Assembly (NCBI GenBank): GCA_015067175.1
Contig: SVMX01000011.1
Coordinates: 29,053 to 93,052, forward strand
Reading direction: 5' to 3'
DNA from: Oscillospiraceae bacterium
Lineage (GTDB): Bacteria; Bacillota; Clostridia; Oscillospirales; Ruminococcaceae
Length of the DNA stretch: 64,000 nt
A program made the position numbers and the translations under genes. Position 1 is the first letter of the stretch. Every line of letters begins with the position of its first letter. Positions 33,973 through 43,022 of this stretch are shown piece after piece. A model generated the notes under the pieces. It made no database searches, had not been told where the DNA came from, and saw only the letters and a list, made by a program, of their open reading frames with translations.

Positions 33973-35142
33973 ATGGGCTTATTTGACAAATTCAAAAAGA
34001 AAAAGCAGGAAGATATCACAGAGCAGGAGGAGACTTTAAACGAGGCTTTCGAAACCGAAGAAGCGCCTGTTGAAGATACAGCTTTTGAGGAAGCTTACGA
34101 AGATGCTCCTGAAGAAAGTGATAATGCTCCCGAGCAGGAGGAAGAAGCTCCCGAGGAATACGAAAAGGCGGAGGAGGTTGAAGCTCCCGAGGAATACGAA
34201 AAGGCGGAGGAGGTTGAAGCTCCGGAGCCTAAAAAAGAGGGCTTTTTCGAGAAGCTGAAAAACGGACTTAAAAAGACAAAGGACGGCTTCCTCGGCAAGA
34301 TAGAGCTGCTTATGAACAGCTTCACAAAGATAGATGAGGACTTCTTTGAGGAGCTGGAGGAGATGCTTATTCTCTCGGATATCGGCGCGGAAACATCGTG
34401 CGATATCTGTGATAAGCTGCGCTCCGAGGTAAAGCGCACTGGCGCTACAGACCCGTCCGATGTCAAGCAGCTTCTGCGTGATATCATCGCTGAGATACTT
34501 ACAGGCGAAAACGAGCTGAAGCTTGAAAGCTCGCCTGCTGTAATAATGGTCATCGGCGTAAACGGCGCGGGTAAGACCACGACAATAGGTAAGCTTGCGG
34601 CTAATTTGAAAGCACAGGGCAAGCGCGTTATCGTTGCGGCGGCGGATACATTCCGTGCGGCGGCGATAGACCAGCTCAATGTCTGGACTGACCGCGCAGG
34701 CGTTGAGATAGTTAAGCACAGCGAGGGCAGCGACCCCGCGGCGGTAGTTTTTGACGCGATAAACGCGGCAAAGGCGCGTAATGCGGACGTTGTTCTTTGC
34801 GATACTGCGGGCAGACTTCATAACAAGAAAAATCTTATGGAGGAGCTTAAAAAGATAGCGCGTGTTATTACAAGAGAGCTTCCCGACGCTTCGATAGAAA
34901 CGCTGCTGGTGCTTGACGCTACCACAGGACAAAATGCCGTAAATCAAGCTAAGCTTTTCAGCGAAACCGCCGAAATTACAGGAATTGCGCTGACAAAGCT
35001 TGACGGAACGGCAAAAGGTGGTATAATAATACCTATAAAGAACGAACTGGGCATTCCGGTGAAGCTTGTGGGTGTCGGTGAGAAGATAGACGATCTTCAG
35101 CCGTTTGTTCCCGCTGATTATGTTAATGCACTGTTCGAATGA
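33973..35142 (+). CDS. ftsY: Signal recognition particle receptor FtsY
   Basis: 389 residues. A very acidic N-terminal A domain (about 15-95) is followed by the NG GTPase domain: [15 protein letters not shown] (about 193-207), [23 protein letters not shown] and [10 protein letters not shown]. It receives SRP-ribosome complexes at the membrane. The A domain contains an exact tandem duplication of 12 residues. CGGAGG precedes the ATG, eleven bases after smc. Confidence 0.97.
   Translation: MGLFDKFKKKKQEDITEQEETLNEAFETEEAPVEDTAFEEAYEDAPEESDNAPEQEEEAPEEYEKAEEVEAPEEYEKAEEVEAPEPKKEGFFEKLKNGLKKTKDGFLGKIELLMNSFTKIDEDFFEELEEMLILSDIGAETSCDICDKLRSEVKRTGATDPSDVKQLLRDIIAEILTGENELKLESSPAVIMVIGVNGAGKTTTIGKLAANLKAQGKRVIVAAADTFRAAAIDQLNVWTDRAGVEIVKHSEGSDPAAVVFDAINAAKARNADVVLCDTAGRLHNKKNLMEELKKIARVITRELPDASIETLLVLDATTGQNAVNQAKLFSETAEITGIALTKLDGTAKGGIIIPIKNELGIPVKLVGVGEKIDDLQPFVPADYVNALFE
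34144..34215 (+). repeat. Exact 36-bp tandem duplication in ftsY
   Basis: Two identical 36-base units (34144-34179 and 34180-34215) encode [12 protein letters not shown] twice, followed by the start of a third unit (EAPE). The repeat keeps frame and lies in the acidic, low-constraint A domain. Confidence 0.95.
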
Positions 35143-35168
35143 TATTTTTAATTGTGAAAGGATAAAAA

Positions 35169-35819
35169 ATGAGCACACATCATCTTAATTCCCAAGAGGA
35201 CAAACCTGCCGCGAGTATGCCTGACCCGAAGCGGCTGATAATCGCCACAAACAACAACGGCAAGCTGCGCGAGTTCGCAAAGCTTTTCGAGCCGTTTGGC
35301 TTTGAGGTGATATCTATGCGTCAGGCAGGCTTTACAGACGAGATAATCGAGGACGGAGATACGTTTGAGGAAAATGCGCACATCAAGGCGCGCGCCGTGT
35401 TTGAGGCAACAGGACTTCCCACGATAGCTGATGACAGCGGTCTTGAAATAGATTTTCTGAACGGCGCCCCAGGCATTTATTCCGCACGCTATGCGGGAGA
35501 AAACGCTACCGATAAGGAGCGCTGCGACAAGGTGCTTGAGGAGATGTACGGCGTAGACAGATCGCTTCGCGATGCGAGATTTGTCTGCTCCATCTACTTC
35601 ATCTACGCAGAGGACGACGAGTATTCCGTAAGCGGTACGGTAAATGGTTACATAGGCGAGGAGCCGCTCGGTGAAAACGGCTTTGGCTATGACCCTATAT
35701 TTATGCTTAACGATGATGAGAGCATGGCGACCATCGGTGAGGACGAAAAGAACAAGATAAGTCACCGTGCAAGAGCTTTTGAAAAGCTCAGCGATATTCT
35801 TAAGGAGAAATTCAATTAA
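35169..35819 (+). CDS. rdgB: XTP/dITP diphosphatase (RdgB/HAM1)
   Basis: 216 residues. IIATNNNGKLREF (about 23-35), ADDSGLEIDFLNGAPGIYSARYAG (split by the metal site) and GFGYDPIF are the family motifs. It hydrolyses non-canonical purine triphosphates to keep them out of DNA. A 20-residue N-terminal extension precedes the usual start; the ATG at 35169 has GAAAGGA upstream, so the extension is retained. It starts the rdgB-yhbY-nadD-yqeK-rsfS run. Confidence 0.93.
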   Translation: MSTHHLNSQEDKPAASMPDPKRLIIATNNNGKLREFAKLFEPFGFEVISMRQAGFTDEIIEDGDTFEENAHIKARAVFEATGLPTIADDSGLEIDFLNGAPGIYSARYAGENATDKERCDKVLEEMYGVDRSLRDARFVCSIYFIYAEDDEYSVSGTVNGYIGEEPLGENGFGYDPIFMLNDDESMATIGEDEKNKISHRARAFEKLSDILKEKFN

Positions 35820-36115
35820 TGCTGACAAGTAAACAGAGAGCACATCTGCGTTCCATAGCGCAGGGCTATAATGCGATTTTTTTCGTAGGCAAGAGCGGTA
35901 TCGGCGAGGAGCTTATAAAGCAGCTTGACGATGTGCTGAATGCCCGCGAATTGATAAAGGTAGGCGTTCAGGAGAACTGCGACTACACCGCGCGCGAGGC
36001 TGCCGACGAGATTGCGGCACAGCTCAAAGCCGATGTGGTTCAGGTGATCGGAAGAAAATTCGTGCTTTGGAGAAGAAGCAAGGATCCCAAGAAGAGGGTG
36101 ATCGAGCTTGACTAA
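35819..36115 (+). CDS. yhbY: Ribosome-assembly RNA-binding protein YhbY (CRM domain)
   Basis: 98 residues. LTSKQRAHLRSIAQGYN at the start and VGKSGIGEELIKQLDDVL are typical CRM-domain sequence, with the RNA-binding GK-G loop. It associates with pre-50S particles. The ATG overlaps the rdgB stop by one base (TAATG). Confidence 0.92.
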   Translation: MLTSKQRAHLRSIAQGYNAIFFVGKSGIGEELIKQLDDVLNARELIKVGVQENCDYTAREAADEIAAQLKADVVQVIGRKFVLWRRSKDPKKRVIELD

Positions 36116-36698
36116 AACAGGAATTTTCGGCGGGGCGTTCAACCCTGTTCATAACGGTCATGTAAGGCTTGCCGAGGAGGCTGTGAAACAGCTCAAGCTT
36201 AAAAAGCTTCTGATAATTCCGACGTTCGACTCTCCTCACAAGGACACAAAGCTTGCGCCCTTTGAGGACAGAATGGAAATGTGCCGCCTTGCATTTTCGC
36301 ACATTGAGGGCGCTGAGGTATGCGATATAGAGCGCAGGCTCGGCGGAAAAAGCTTCACGATAAATACGGTGAGAGCGCTTAGAAACGAGCTTCCCGACGC
36401 GCAGTTCTATCTGCTTATCGGCGGCGATATGCTGTTCTATTTCGACCAGTGGTATAAATATGAGTCGCTGCTGAAGGAAACAAAGGTCTGTGCTGTTGCA
36501 CGCGACAACGACAGCCTTGTTGATATGATGGAATTTGCAAATGAGATGGGCAGGATAAAGGTGCTTCCCACACAGGCTGTGGAGATAAGTTCCACTGAAA
36601 TACGCGAAAAGCTGAAAAGCTCTGCCGATATTTCGGGGCTTGTTCCAAAGGCGGCTGCGGAGTATATCGCGGCGAAAAAGTTATATTCGGAGGCTTGA
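36108..36698 (+). CDS. nadD: Nicotinate-nucleotide adenylyltransferase
   Basis: 196 residues from a TTG at 36108 preceded by AGAGGGTG. GGAFNPVHNGH (8-18) is the nucleotidyltransferase HxGH signature, and ISSTEIREKL is the C-terminal motif. It forms deamido-NAD+ from nicotinate mononucleotide and ATP. It overlaps yhbY by eight bases and is followed by yqeK, as in Bacillus subtilis. Confidence 0.95.
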   Translation: MTKTGIFGGAFNPVHNGHVRLAEEAVKQLKLKKLLIIPTFDSPHKDTKLAPFEDRMEMCRLAFSHIEGAEVCDIERRLGGKSFTINTVRALRNELPDAQFYLLIGGDMLFYFDQWYKYESLLKETKVCAVARDNDSLVDMMEFANEMGRIKVLPTQAVEISSTEIREKLKSSADISGLVPKAAAEYIAAKKLYSEA

Positions 36699-36699
36699 T

Positions 36700-37293
36700 T
36701 TGAGCAGATACGAAGAATTTGACGCTTATGAAAAGCTTATCAAGGAGCGGCTTTCCAAAAAGCGCTTCAATCATAGCATGAATGTTGCGGAGGCTTGCTT
36801 TGACCTTGCCGAAAGGTACGGCGCGGACAAAAAGCGCTGCTATCTTGCGGGACTTCTGCACGATGTCATGAAAGAGGACAGCAAGGAAAAGCAGCGTGAA
36901 ATGACGATCGCAAGCGAGCTTGCTCCTGATCCTGCCGAGTGCGAAACACCTGCGCTATGGCACGCTGTTGCGGGCGCTGTGTTCGTGCGTGATGAGCTTA
37001 ATATCAGCGATGAGGAGATAATCCGCGCGATACGTTTTCATACGATAGGCTGTGCGGAGATGTCGCTGCTTGAAAAGATAGTCTATCTCGGGGATATGAT
37101 ATCCGAGGACAGGGATTACAAGGACGTTGACAAATTCCGCGATTTTTGCTATGATGATATAGACAAGGCTATGTCGATAGCGCTTATCTACAATGTGCAG
37201 AGCGTGTGCAAAAAGTGCGGTCTGATACCGCGTTATTCGTTTGAGGCATACAATTACTATATGAAGTTCAATAAAGAAAAGGAGAGCTTATGA
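36700..37293 (+). CDS. yqeK: HD-domain phosphohydrolase YqeK (Ap4A hydrolase type)
   Basis: 197 residues from a TTG at 36700, chosen because GGAGG lies seven bases before it; the longer frame from 36640 runs inside nadD. The HD motif is LAGLLHDVMKED (HD at 54-55) with an upstream H25 and a later RFHTIG. YqeK proteins hydrolyse diadenosine tetraphosphate symmetrically. Its stop overlaps the rsfS start by four bases. Confidence 0.9.
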   Translation: MSRYEEFDAYEKLIKERLSKKRFNHSMNVAEACFDLAERYGADKKRCYLAGLLHDVMKEDSKEKQREMTIASELAPDPAECETPALWHAVAGAVFVRDELNISDEEIIRAIRFHTIGCAEMSLLEKIVYLGDMISEDRDYKDVDKFRDFCYDDIDKAMSIALIYNVQSVCKKCGLIPRYSFEAYNYYMKFNKEKESL

Positions 37294-37646
37294 CTGACAG
37301 AGAAGAGCTTGAGATCGCCGTAAAGGCGCTTGATTCAAAAAAGGCAAGAGATCTGAAGGTGCTGAAGGTAGATGACCTCACCGTTCTCGCCAACTATTTC
37401 GTTATCGCTTCGGCAACCAGCACCACACAGGTAAAGGCGCTTGCAGACGAGGTAGAGTTCAAGCTTGGCGAAAAGGGTGTTCAGGCAAAGAGTATAGAGG
37501 GCTACCAGAGCAAGACATGGATATGTCTTGACTATATTGATGTTATCGTTCACGTTTTCCTTGAAAACGAGCGTGAATTTTATCAGCTTGAGCATCTTTG
37601 GGCTGACGGAACCCCCGTTGATATCAGCGAATGGGTAACGGATTGA
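37290..37646 (+). CDS. rsfS: Ribosome silencing factor RsfS
   Basis: 118 residues. Conserved blocks are DSKKARDLKVLKVDDLT, NYFVIASATSTTQVKALADE and YIDVIVHVFLENEREFY. It binds L14 and blocks subunit joining when nutrients are short. It ends the rdgB-to-rsfS run. GGAGAG precedes the ATG. Confidence 0.95.
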   Translation: MTDREELEIAVKALDSKKARDLKVLKVDDLTVLANYFVIASATSTTQVKALADEVEFKLGEKGVQAKSIEGYQSKTWICLDYIDVIVHVFLENEREFYQLEHLWADGTPVDISEWVTD

Positions 37647-37697
37647 TGTGTTTGAGAAAGTTTTTAGAAAAATTTTCTTAAAAATTGATTTTGCTAC

Positions 37698-37726
37698 TTG
37701 ACAAAACAAGATACATCGTGTATAAT
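37698..37726 (+). promoter_or_regulatory. Promoter of rpsU
   Basis: TTGACA (37698-37703), 17 bases, TATAAT (37721-37726): perfect consensus, 73 bases before the rpsU start. Confidence 0.93.
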
Positions 37727-37799
37727 AAGATATATACTTTTTGTATAACTACAATCATGTAGATAACCTGTGCCATACGGCAAAGGGAGGGAAATATAA

Positions 37800-37973
37800 A
37801 TGGCAGAAATTCGTCTTGGTAAAAATGAATCTCTTGATACCGCTCTGAAGCGTTTCAAGCGTTCATGTGCAAGGGACGGCGTTCTTGCTGAAGTTCGTAA
37901 AAGAGAGCATTACGAGAAGCCTTCGGTAAAACGTAAGAAGAAGTCCGAAGCTGCTCGCAAGCGCAAGTTCTGA
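37800..37973 (+). CDS. rpsU: 30S ribosomal protein S21
   Basis: 57 residues, normal length. [20 protein letters not shown] and the basic C-terminus [18 protein letters not shown] identify S21. A GGGAGGG site and a perfect promoter precede it, so it is transcribed alone, followed by a weak GCGGGC/GTCCGC hairpin (38011-38033). Confidence 0.95.
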   Translation: MAEIRLGKNESLDTALKRFKRSCARDGVLAEVRKREHYEKPSVKRKKKSEAARKRKF

Positions 37974-38010
37974 TATACGAACTGCATTGCTACTTAAAAT
38001 CAAACGGTTG

Positions 38011-38040
38011 AAGCGGGCATTTTATGTCCGCTTTAATTGT
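38011..38040 (+). terminator. Weak terminator after rpsU
   Basis: AAGCGGGC pairs with GTCCGCTT around ATTTTAT, followed by TAATTGT; the T-run is poor, so read-through into the lipoprotein gene is likely. Confidence 0.5.
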
Positions 38041-38054
38041 ATATGGAGGGTATC

Positions 38055-38786
38055 ATGAAAAGGCTTGGTTCGCTGCTTGCTGTTGGAATCGTATTGCTTG
38101 CAGGCTGCTCCGATGGGTCGGAGTATACCGAAAAGGTAAGAGGCGGTGTGTGGTCAGATGACGACATAATGTATTATTGGTTCAACGAGGACGGAACAGG
38201 CTCACGCTATAACACAGAAAGAGGCTCGGGCGATGAGTTTACTTATTCGCTCGGAGAGGGAACTTCGATCGAATATGTCGAGGGAGTGGGATTTGCTCCG
38301 ATCGAGGTTATGCAGCTTACAATGACCATCGGTGATAATTTACCAATCGTGTTCACTGTGAAAGAAATGAACAAGGATACTTTGGTGTTGGATTGGGACG
38401 GCTTGATTACTGAACTTAGCTATGTAAGCGACTCGGAGAGCGAGTATAATAAGATAACCGAAATAAAGCCCGCACCCTATACAGGCTGGACGATAAAAAG
38501 CGGCAAGTGGGAGTTTGAGGACAAAGGCGTCGCATATTTCGATGCTGAAACCCTTTCAGGCACGATGTATGAGGCTGACGGCAGAGAATGTCAGTTTACA
38601 TACGAATACAGAGAAAAAGACGGATATACGCTCTTTTCTATGAAAGAGGAAAGAAACGGCGAATATTATGTGACTGAGCGCTATGCTGAAAAGATCAGCG
38701 ATGAAGAGGTCATTTTGCATTGGGACATAAACCAATGGGATAACGATGAATTTAATCAAACGCTCCGATTTGTTTCGGATGAGTGA
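38055..38786 (+). CDS. Secreted lipoprotein of unknown function
   Basis: 243 residues from the ATG at 38055 (GGAGGG upstream). A signal peptide ends in the lipobox LLAGC, so the mature protein is lipid-anchored outside the membrane. The rest is acidic and strand-rich, with two similar halves (GGVWSDDDIMYYWFNEDGTG near 30 and SGKWEFEDKGVAYFDAETLS-like near 150), suggesting a duplicated small beta domain like those of DUF5640 proteins. No enzyme motif is visible. Confidence 0.7.
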   Translation: MKRLGSLLAVGIVLLAGCSDGSEYTEKVRGGVWSDDDIMYYWFNEDGTGSRYNTERGSGDEFTYSLGEGTSIEYVEGVGFAPIEVMQLTMTIGDNLPIVFTVKEMNKDTLVLDWDGLITELSYVSDSESEYNKITEIKPAPYTGWTIKSGKWEFEDKGVAYFDAETLSGTMYEADGRECQFTYEYREKDGYTLFSMKEERNGEYYVTERYAEKISDEEVILHWDINQWDNDEFNQTLRFVSDE

Positions 38787-38806
38787 TCAAGAATTTTGGA
38801 GGAACT

Positions 38807-39307
38807 ATGCTGTTTAAGCCCACATTCTGGCTGAAAAGCGTTTTGAATATAGACGAAAAATTCCTGCGCGAGAACGGTGTAAAGGCGCTCGTGCTGGATC
38901 TTGATAATACATTATCCATGCACGGAAACCCCGCCGCTGAGGAGGGCGTTACCGAGTGGCTGGACGAGATGAAGAGGCTCGGAGTAAAAATGCGCATTGT
39001 GTCGAATAATACACATAAGCGCGTGGAGCCTCTTGCGGAAAAGCTTGGGCTTCCGTTTACCGCGAACGGCGCAAAGCCGCTGACCTTTGGAATTTCAAAG
39101 GCAATGAAAGCGATGGAAAGCACCAAAAAAGACACTCTCGTTGTAGGCGATCAAATATTCACCGACGTCATGGGCGGCAATTTTAAAGGCGTGCGGACGG
39201 TGCTTGTAGAGCCGTTCCATCTTGAAAAAACTTGGACGTTCAGGCTTAAAAGAAAGCTTGAGAGCCTTGTGTTCCATCGCGATTATTCTAAATTGGAGAT
39301 AAAATAA
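38807..39307 (+). CDS. yqeG: YqeG family HAD phosphatase
   Basis: 166 residues from the ATG at 38807 behind TGGAGGAA. HAD motif I is VLDLDNTLS (about 36-44), motif II MRIVSNNT, and GDQIFTDVMGG carries the acidic pair of motif IV. The start LFKPTFWLKSVLNIDEKFL is typical of YqeG. In Bacillus it lies in the yqeGH-aroD-yqeI cluster; here it lies one gene before aroQ. A GGACATGG/CCATGTCC hairpin (39308-39327) follows. Confidence 0.88.
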   Translation: MLFKPTFWLKSVLNIDEKFLRENGVKALVLDLDNTLSMHGNPAAEEGVTEWLDEMKRLGVKMRIVSNNTHKRVEPLAEKLGLPFTANGAKPLTFGISKAMKAMESTKKDTLVVGDQIFTDVMGGNFKGVRTVLVEPFHLEKTWTFRLKRKLESLVFHRDYSKLEIK

Positions 39308-39354
39308 GGACATGGTGAGCCATGTCCGTAAAAATATTTTACGGAGATAAAGAT

Positions 39355-40197
39355 ATGTCGATATCATTCGGCCCCGGCGGAAATTCGCTGAGCTGGGGCA
39401 AGCGGAAATTTCCGCAGGACTTGCCCGAGTACCTTGCTTCAATGGGACTTAACGGCTATGAGATAGAGTGCGGCAGAGGTGTTCGCATAAGCGCAAATAC
39501 CGTGTCAATGCTCCCCGAGCTTGCAAAGCAGCACGGTATTTATGTGACGCTCCATGCGCCGTATTTCATCTCGCTGTCGTCAGTCGAGGAGGAAACGCGG
39601 CTTAAAAGTGTTGACTACATCATGCAGTCGGCACAGGCTGCAAAGCAGGTCGGCGCGCAGAAGATAGTGGTACACTCTGGCTCTTGTGCTAAGATAAGCA
39701 GAGAGGAGGCCACCGCACTTGCGTTCGATACGCTGAAAAAGGCGCAGGCGGCGCTTGACGAGGCGGGGCTGTCCGATATAATCATCTGCCCGGAAACTAT
39801 GGGCAAGATAAACCAGCTTGGCACGCTTGAAGAAGTCGTGGAGCTGTGCGGCGTTGACGAGCGTTTTTTGCCGTGCGTTGACTTCGGACATCTCAACGCG
39901 AGGACGCTCGGCGGCATAAAGGGCAAAGAGGAATACGCACAGATTTTGGACTATATCGAGCACAAGCTTGGTCATGACAGGCTTTCGCGAATGCATATCC
40001 ATTTCAGCAGGATAGAGTACACCGCAGGCGGAGAAAAGCGCCACGTCACCTTTGCCGACAAGCAGTGGGGACCTGAGTACCAGCCGCTTATGGAGGAGCT
40101 TTATCGCAGACAGCTTTCTCCCTCGATTATTTGCGAGTCCGACGGCACTCAGGCTGAGGACGCGGCGGAAATGAAGCGCTGTTTTGAAGCGCTGTGA
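39355..40197 (+). CDS. Endonuclease IV-like TIM-barrel enzyme
   Basis: 280 residues from the ATG at 39355. ACGGAG lies upstream, and the earlier ATG at 39322 is buried in a hairpin, so the shorter form is preferred. Metal-ligand blocks of AP endonuclease family 2 are visible: VTLHAPYF, VVHSGS, CPETMGK, CVDFGHLNA, HIHFSRIEY and CESDGT. It probably nicks DNA at abasic sites, though a sugar-isomerase-like role cannot be ruled out. Confidence 0.8.
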   Translation: MSISFGPGGNSLSWGKRKFPQDLPEYLASMGLNGYEIECGRGVRISANTVSMLPELAKQHGIYVTLHAPYFISLSSVEEETRLKSVDYIMQSAQAAKQVGAQKIVVHSGSCAKISREEATALAFDTLKKAQAALDEAGLSDIIICPETMGKINQLGTLEEVVELCGVDERFLPCVDFGHLNARTLGGIKGKEEYAQILDYIEHKLGHDRLSRMHIHFSRIEYTAGGEKRHVTFADKQWGPEYQPLMEELYRRQLSPSIICESDGTQAEDAAEMKRCFEAL

Positions 40198-40253
40198 TAT
40201 ACGGCAATCTGCGCGCAATATTTGTGCGGTGTTGCCATAAAACGGAGGCTAAT

Positions 40254-40697
40254 ATGAAGATTCTTGTAATGAACGGACCCAATCTCAATCTGCTTGGAGA
40301 GCGTGAGCCTGCGATATACGGCGGCGAAACGATGAACTCCATCAACGACGAGCTGCGCGGCATGGCGGCAAGCATGGGATATGAGATAGCTTTTTTCCAG
40401 AGCAACTCCGAGGGCGGTCTTATCGACCGTCTGCACGAGGCGCGTCTTGACTGCGCGGGAGTTATCCTCAACGCAGGTGCTTACACGCATTACAGCTATG
40501 CGATACGCGACGCTATTGCGGCGATAAAGATACCTGTTGTCGAGGTGCATCTTTCAAATGTGAACAGCCGTGACGAGTTCAGAAAGAACTCTGTTATTGC
40601 GCCTGTTTGCTGCGGAAGCATTGCAGGCTTCGGAAAATACAGCTATATGCTCGGTATGTATGCACTGGATAACAAGCTTGGTGAAAAAGATGAATAA
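40254..40697 (+). CDS. aroQ: Type II 3-dehydroquinate dehydratase
   Basis: 147 residues from the ATG at 40254 (ACGGAGG upstream). MKILVMNGPNLNLLGEREP, FFQSNSEGGLIDRLHEA, LNAGAYTHYSYAIRDA and VEVHLSN are the diagnostic blocks. It performs the third step of the shikimate pathway. Its stop overlaps the peptidase start, and the order aroQ-peptidase-efp is conserved in Firmicutes (yqhS-yqhT-efp). Confidence 0.95.
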   Translation: MKILVMNGPNLNLLGEREPAIYGGETMNSINDELRGMAASMGYEIAFFQSNSEGGLIDRLHEARLDCAGVILNAGAYTHYSYAIRDAIAAIKIPVVEVHLSNVNSRDEFRKNSVIAPVCCGSIAGFGKYSYMLGMYALDNKLGEKDE

Positions 40698-41760
40698 TAT
40701 TGCAAGGCTTTCTCAAAAGCTCACTGACGATTTGCACGGAGCTCTCATCACTTCTGATGTAAGCAGACGGTATTTCTGCGGCTTTAGCTCCTCGGCGGGT
40801 GTTATTCTCGTAACAAAGGAATGTTCGTATCTTATCATCGACTCACGCTATTACGATAAGGCGTGTCAACGCGTGACTGACTGCGAGGTGCTGCTGCTCG
40901 AAGATATGCGCAAACAGCTTCTCGACCTGATGATAAAGCATAACATCACAAAGCTTTCGGTCGAGAGCGCGTATATGACGATAGGCGAGTTTGAGCGCTA
41001 CAAGAGCGATCTTTTCTATGCGGAGCTTGACGCGTCCTCGTGGCTTTCCGACAGGATAACCGCTATGCGCGTGATAAAGAGCGCGGAAGAAATAGAGCTT
41101 ATCGTAAAGGCTCAGCGAATTGCCGAGAATGCTTTCGAAAGGCTGCTTGAGCGCGTGCGCAAGGGTATGACGGAAAAACAGGTCGCGGCGCTGCTGAATT
41201 ACTTCATGATGGACTGCGGTGCAGATGAGCTTTCGTTTGAAACGATAGCGGCTTCGGGTATAAATTCCGCGTCGCCTCATGCTGTGCCGACCGATAAGCC
41301 CTTGCAGGAGGGTGAGTTCCTTACGCTTGATTTCGGTGCGGTATGTGACGGCTATCATTCCGATATGACAAGAACGTTGGTAATCGGTGAGCCTACCCCC
41401 GAAATGGAGGAGCTTTACAACGCGGTGTTGTATGCAAATCTCGACGGACTTAACGCTGTGCGCGCAGATATCGGCGGAGCAGTTGTTGACAGCGTTGCAA
41501 GAAGCACGCTGAACGGCTGGGGCGGCTACGATAAGTATTTCGGGCATGGGCTTGGTCACGGTGTAGGTCTTGAGATACATGAGGCGCCCACTCTTTCGCA
41601 AAAAAGCAATTCGCTGCTTAAAGCGGGAATGATAGTCACCGTTGAGCCCGGTGCTTACATATCCGGAAAATACGGTGTGCGTATCGAAGATATGGTGCTT
41701 GTTACGGAAAACGGCTGCCAAAACCTCACAACCACTACCAAAAATCTGCTGAGAATATAA
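40690..41760 (+). CDS. Xaa-Pro peptidase, M24 family
   Basis: 356 residues from the ATG at 40690. An N-terminal creatinase-like domain (about 1-125) precedes the pita-bread domain. Metal ligands are visible in LDFGAVCDGYHSDMTRT, GHGLGHGVGLEIHEAP, VTVEPGAY and GVRIEDMVLV. It removes or splits N-terminal residues before proline, in the cytoplasm. It overlaps aroQ by eight bases with only a weak ribosome site, so translational coupling is likely. Confidence 0.92.
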   Translation: MNNIARLSQKLTDDLHGALITSDVSRRYFCGFSSSAGVILVTKECSYLIIDSRYYDKACQRVTDCEVLLLEDMRKQLLDLMIKHNITKLSVESAYMTIGEFERYKSDLFYAELDASSWLSDRITAMRVIKSAEEIELIVKAQRIAENAFERLLERVRKGMTEKQVAALLNYFMMDCGADELSFETIAASGINSASPHAVPTDKPLQEGEFLTLDFGAVCDGYHSDMTRTLVIGEPTPEMEELYNAVLYANLDGLNAVRADIGGAVVDSVARSTLNGWGGYDKYFGHGLGHGVGLEIHEAPTLSQKSNSLLKAGMIVTVEPGAYISGKYGVRIEDMVLVTENGCQNLTTTTKNLLRI

Positions 41761-41820
41761 GCGGCAATATCATTATTCGCACAAAAAGTGATATTTTTTC
41801 GGTTTTTTTATAAAAAGCAC

Positions 41821-41849
41821 TTGAAAAATTCCGTAATATAGGGTAAAAT
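41821..41849 (+). promoter_or_regulatory. Promoter of efp
   Basis: TTGAAA (41821-41826), 17 bases, TAAAAT (41844-41849), 78 bases before the efp start. Confidence 0.75.
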
Positions 41850-41926
41850 ATAAAAGATGTATAGAATAGCGGTGCTTTGCGTCGCAGTTCGTATGATATT
41901 AAAAAAATTATTGGAGGTATCCTACT

Positions 41927-42487
41927 ATGATTACAGCAGGAGATTTCAGAAATGGTATGACCTTTGAAGAGGAAGGCAACGTAATGCAGATCATCGAGTT
42001 CCAGCACGTTAAGCCCGGTAAAGGCGCAGCGTTTGTTAGAACAAAGGTAAGAAACGTTATCACAGGCTCTGTGGTTGAAAAGACATACAACCCCACAGCT
42101 AAGTTCCCCACAGCTTACGTTGAGAGAAAGGATATGGAGTACACATATTCTGACGGTGAGCTTTATCACTTCATGGATCCCGAGACCTACGAGGACGTTC
42201 CCGTAAACGCTTCCGACCTCGGCGACAACTTCAAGTTCGTTAAGGAGAACATGGTATGTAAGGTTCTGTCCTACAAGGGCAAGGTATTCGGCGTTGAGCC
42301 TCCGAACTTTGTAGAGCTTCAGATCACACAGACAGATCCCGGCTTCGCAGGCAACACAGCTACAAACGCTACAAAGCCCGCTACACTTGAAACAGGCGCA
42401 GAGATCCGCGTTCCCCTGTTCATCGACAACGGCGAGATCATTCGTATCGACACCAGAACAGGTGAGTATATGGAGCGCGTTAAGTAA
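41927..42487 (+). CDS. efp: Elongation factor P
   Basis: 186 residues, normal length, three beta-barrel domains. The tip lysine is K32 in [10 protein letters not shown], followed by VRTKVRNV. C-terminal [19 protein letters not shown] is diagnostic. EF-P relieves ribosome stalling at polyproline. No epmA/epmB or ymfI-type modifier gene is nearby. TGGAGG precedes the ATG. Confidence 0.97.
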   Translation: MITAGDFRNGMTFEEEGNVMQIIEFQHVKPGKGAAFVRTKVRNVITGSVVEKTYNPTAKFPTAYVERKDMEYTYSDGELYHFMDPETYEDVPVNASDLGDNFKFVKENMVCKVLSYKGKVFGVEPPNFVELQITQTDPGFAGNTATNATKPATLETGAEIRVPLFIDNGEIIRIDTRTGEYMERVK

Positions 42488-42532
42488 TTACGTTTTTCAG
42501 CTTTTATTTTAAATTGGAAAGGATTGATAACC

Positions 42533-42949
42533 ATGACGATCGGCGAAAAGGTTTCCTATATCAAGGGTCTTGCTGAGGGACTTGCTCTTGACGAGTCTAC
42601 CAAGGAGGGCAAGATTCTTGCTGCAATGCTTGATGTGCTTTCCGACATCGCAGAAAACCTCAAGGAGGTTGATGACGAACTCAATGACATCGCAGATGTT
42701 ATGACCGATATGGAGGAGAGCGTTGCAGATCTCGAGGATATCGTATACGACATCGACGATGATGACGATGAAGATTACGACGATGACGATGATTTTGATG
42801 ACGATCTGGGCGAGCTGTACGAAACGACCTGCCCCGCTTGCAGCAATACTATCCGCTTTGACTATGAGCAGGCGGCTGCCGGCGCTATGGATTGCCCCAA
42901 CTGCGGTCAGCATCTTGAGTTTGAGCTTGATGAGGACGACGCAGAATAA
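42533..42949 (+). CDS. CD1247-type domain protein with acidic linker and zinc ribbon
   Basis: 138 residues from the ATG at 42533 (AAAGGA upstream). The N-terminal helical region GEKVSYIKGLAEGLALDEST (about 4-23) matches the CD1247 N-terminal domain common in Clostridia. An extremely acidic stretch of Asp/Glu (about 75-100) follows, then a zinc ribbon with CPAC and CPNC. The function is unknown; its conserved position after efp hints at a link with translation. Confidence 0.8.
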   Translation: MTIGEKVSYIKGLAEGLALDESTKEGKILAAMLDVLSDIAENLKEVDDELNDIADVMTDMEESVADLEDIVYDIDDDDDEDYDDDDDFDDDLGELYETTCPACSNTIRFDYEQAAAGAMDCPNCGQHLEFELDEDDAE

Positions 42950-42971
42950 TTGCTGTGCTTAAAACTAAGCT

Positions 42972-43010
42972 AGGCGGATCGGCGTTGTGCCTGTCCGCCT
43001 TTTTATTTTG
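42972..43010 (+). terminator. Terminator after the efp operon
   Basis: AGGCGGA (42972-42978) pairs with TCCGCCT (42994-43000), followed by TTTTATTTT. It lies inside the hisC leader region, directly before the hisC ribosome site. Confidence 0.85.
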
Positions 43011-43022
43011 AAAGGATACAAC

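Noticed and set aside
34036..35178. Minus-strand open frame of 380 codons
   Set aside because: Antisense shadow of ftsY; repeats in its translation only mirror the ftsY duplication.
39322..39354. ATG at 39322 as start of the endonuclease IV-like gene
   Set aside because: It lies in the arm of a perfect GGACATGG/CCATGTCC hairpin, whereas the ATG at 39355 has an ACGGAG site and matches the usual family start.
42750..42830. GAC/GAT-rich low-complexity stretch as a repeat array
   Set aside because: It encodes the acidic linker of the CD1247-type protein and is not a DNA repeat with a fixed unit.
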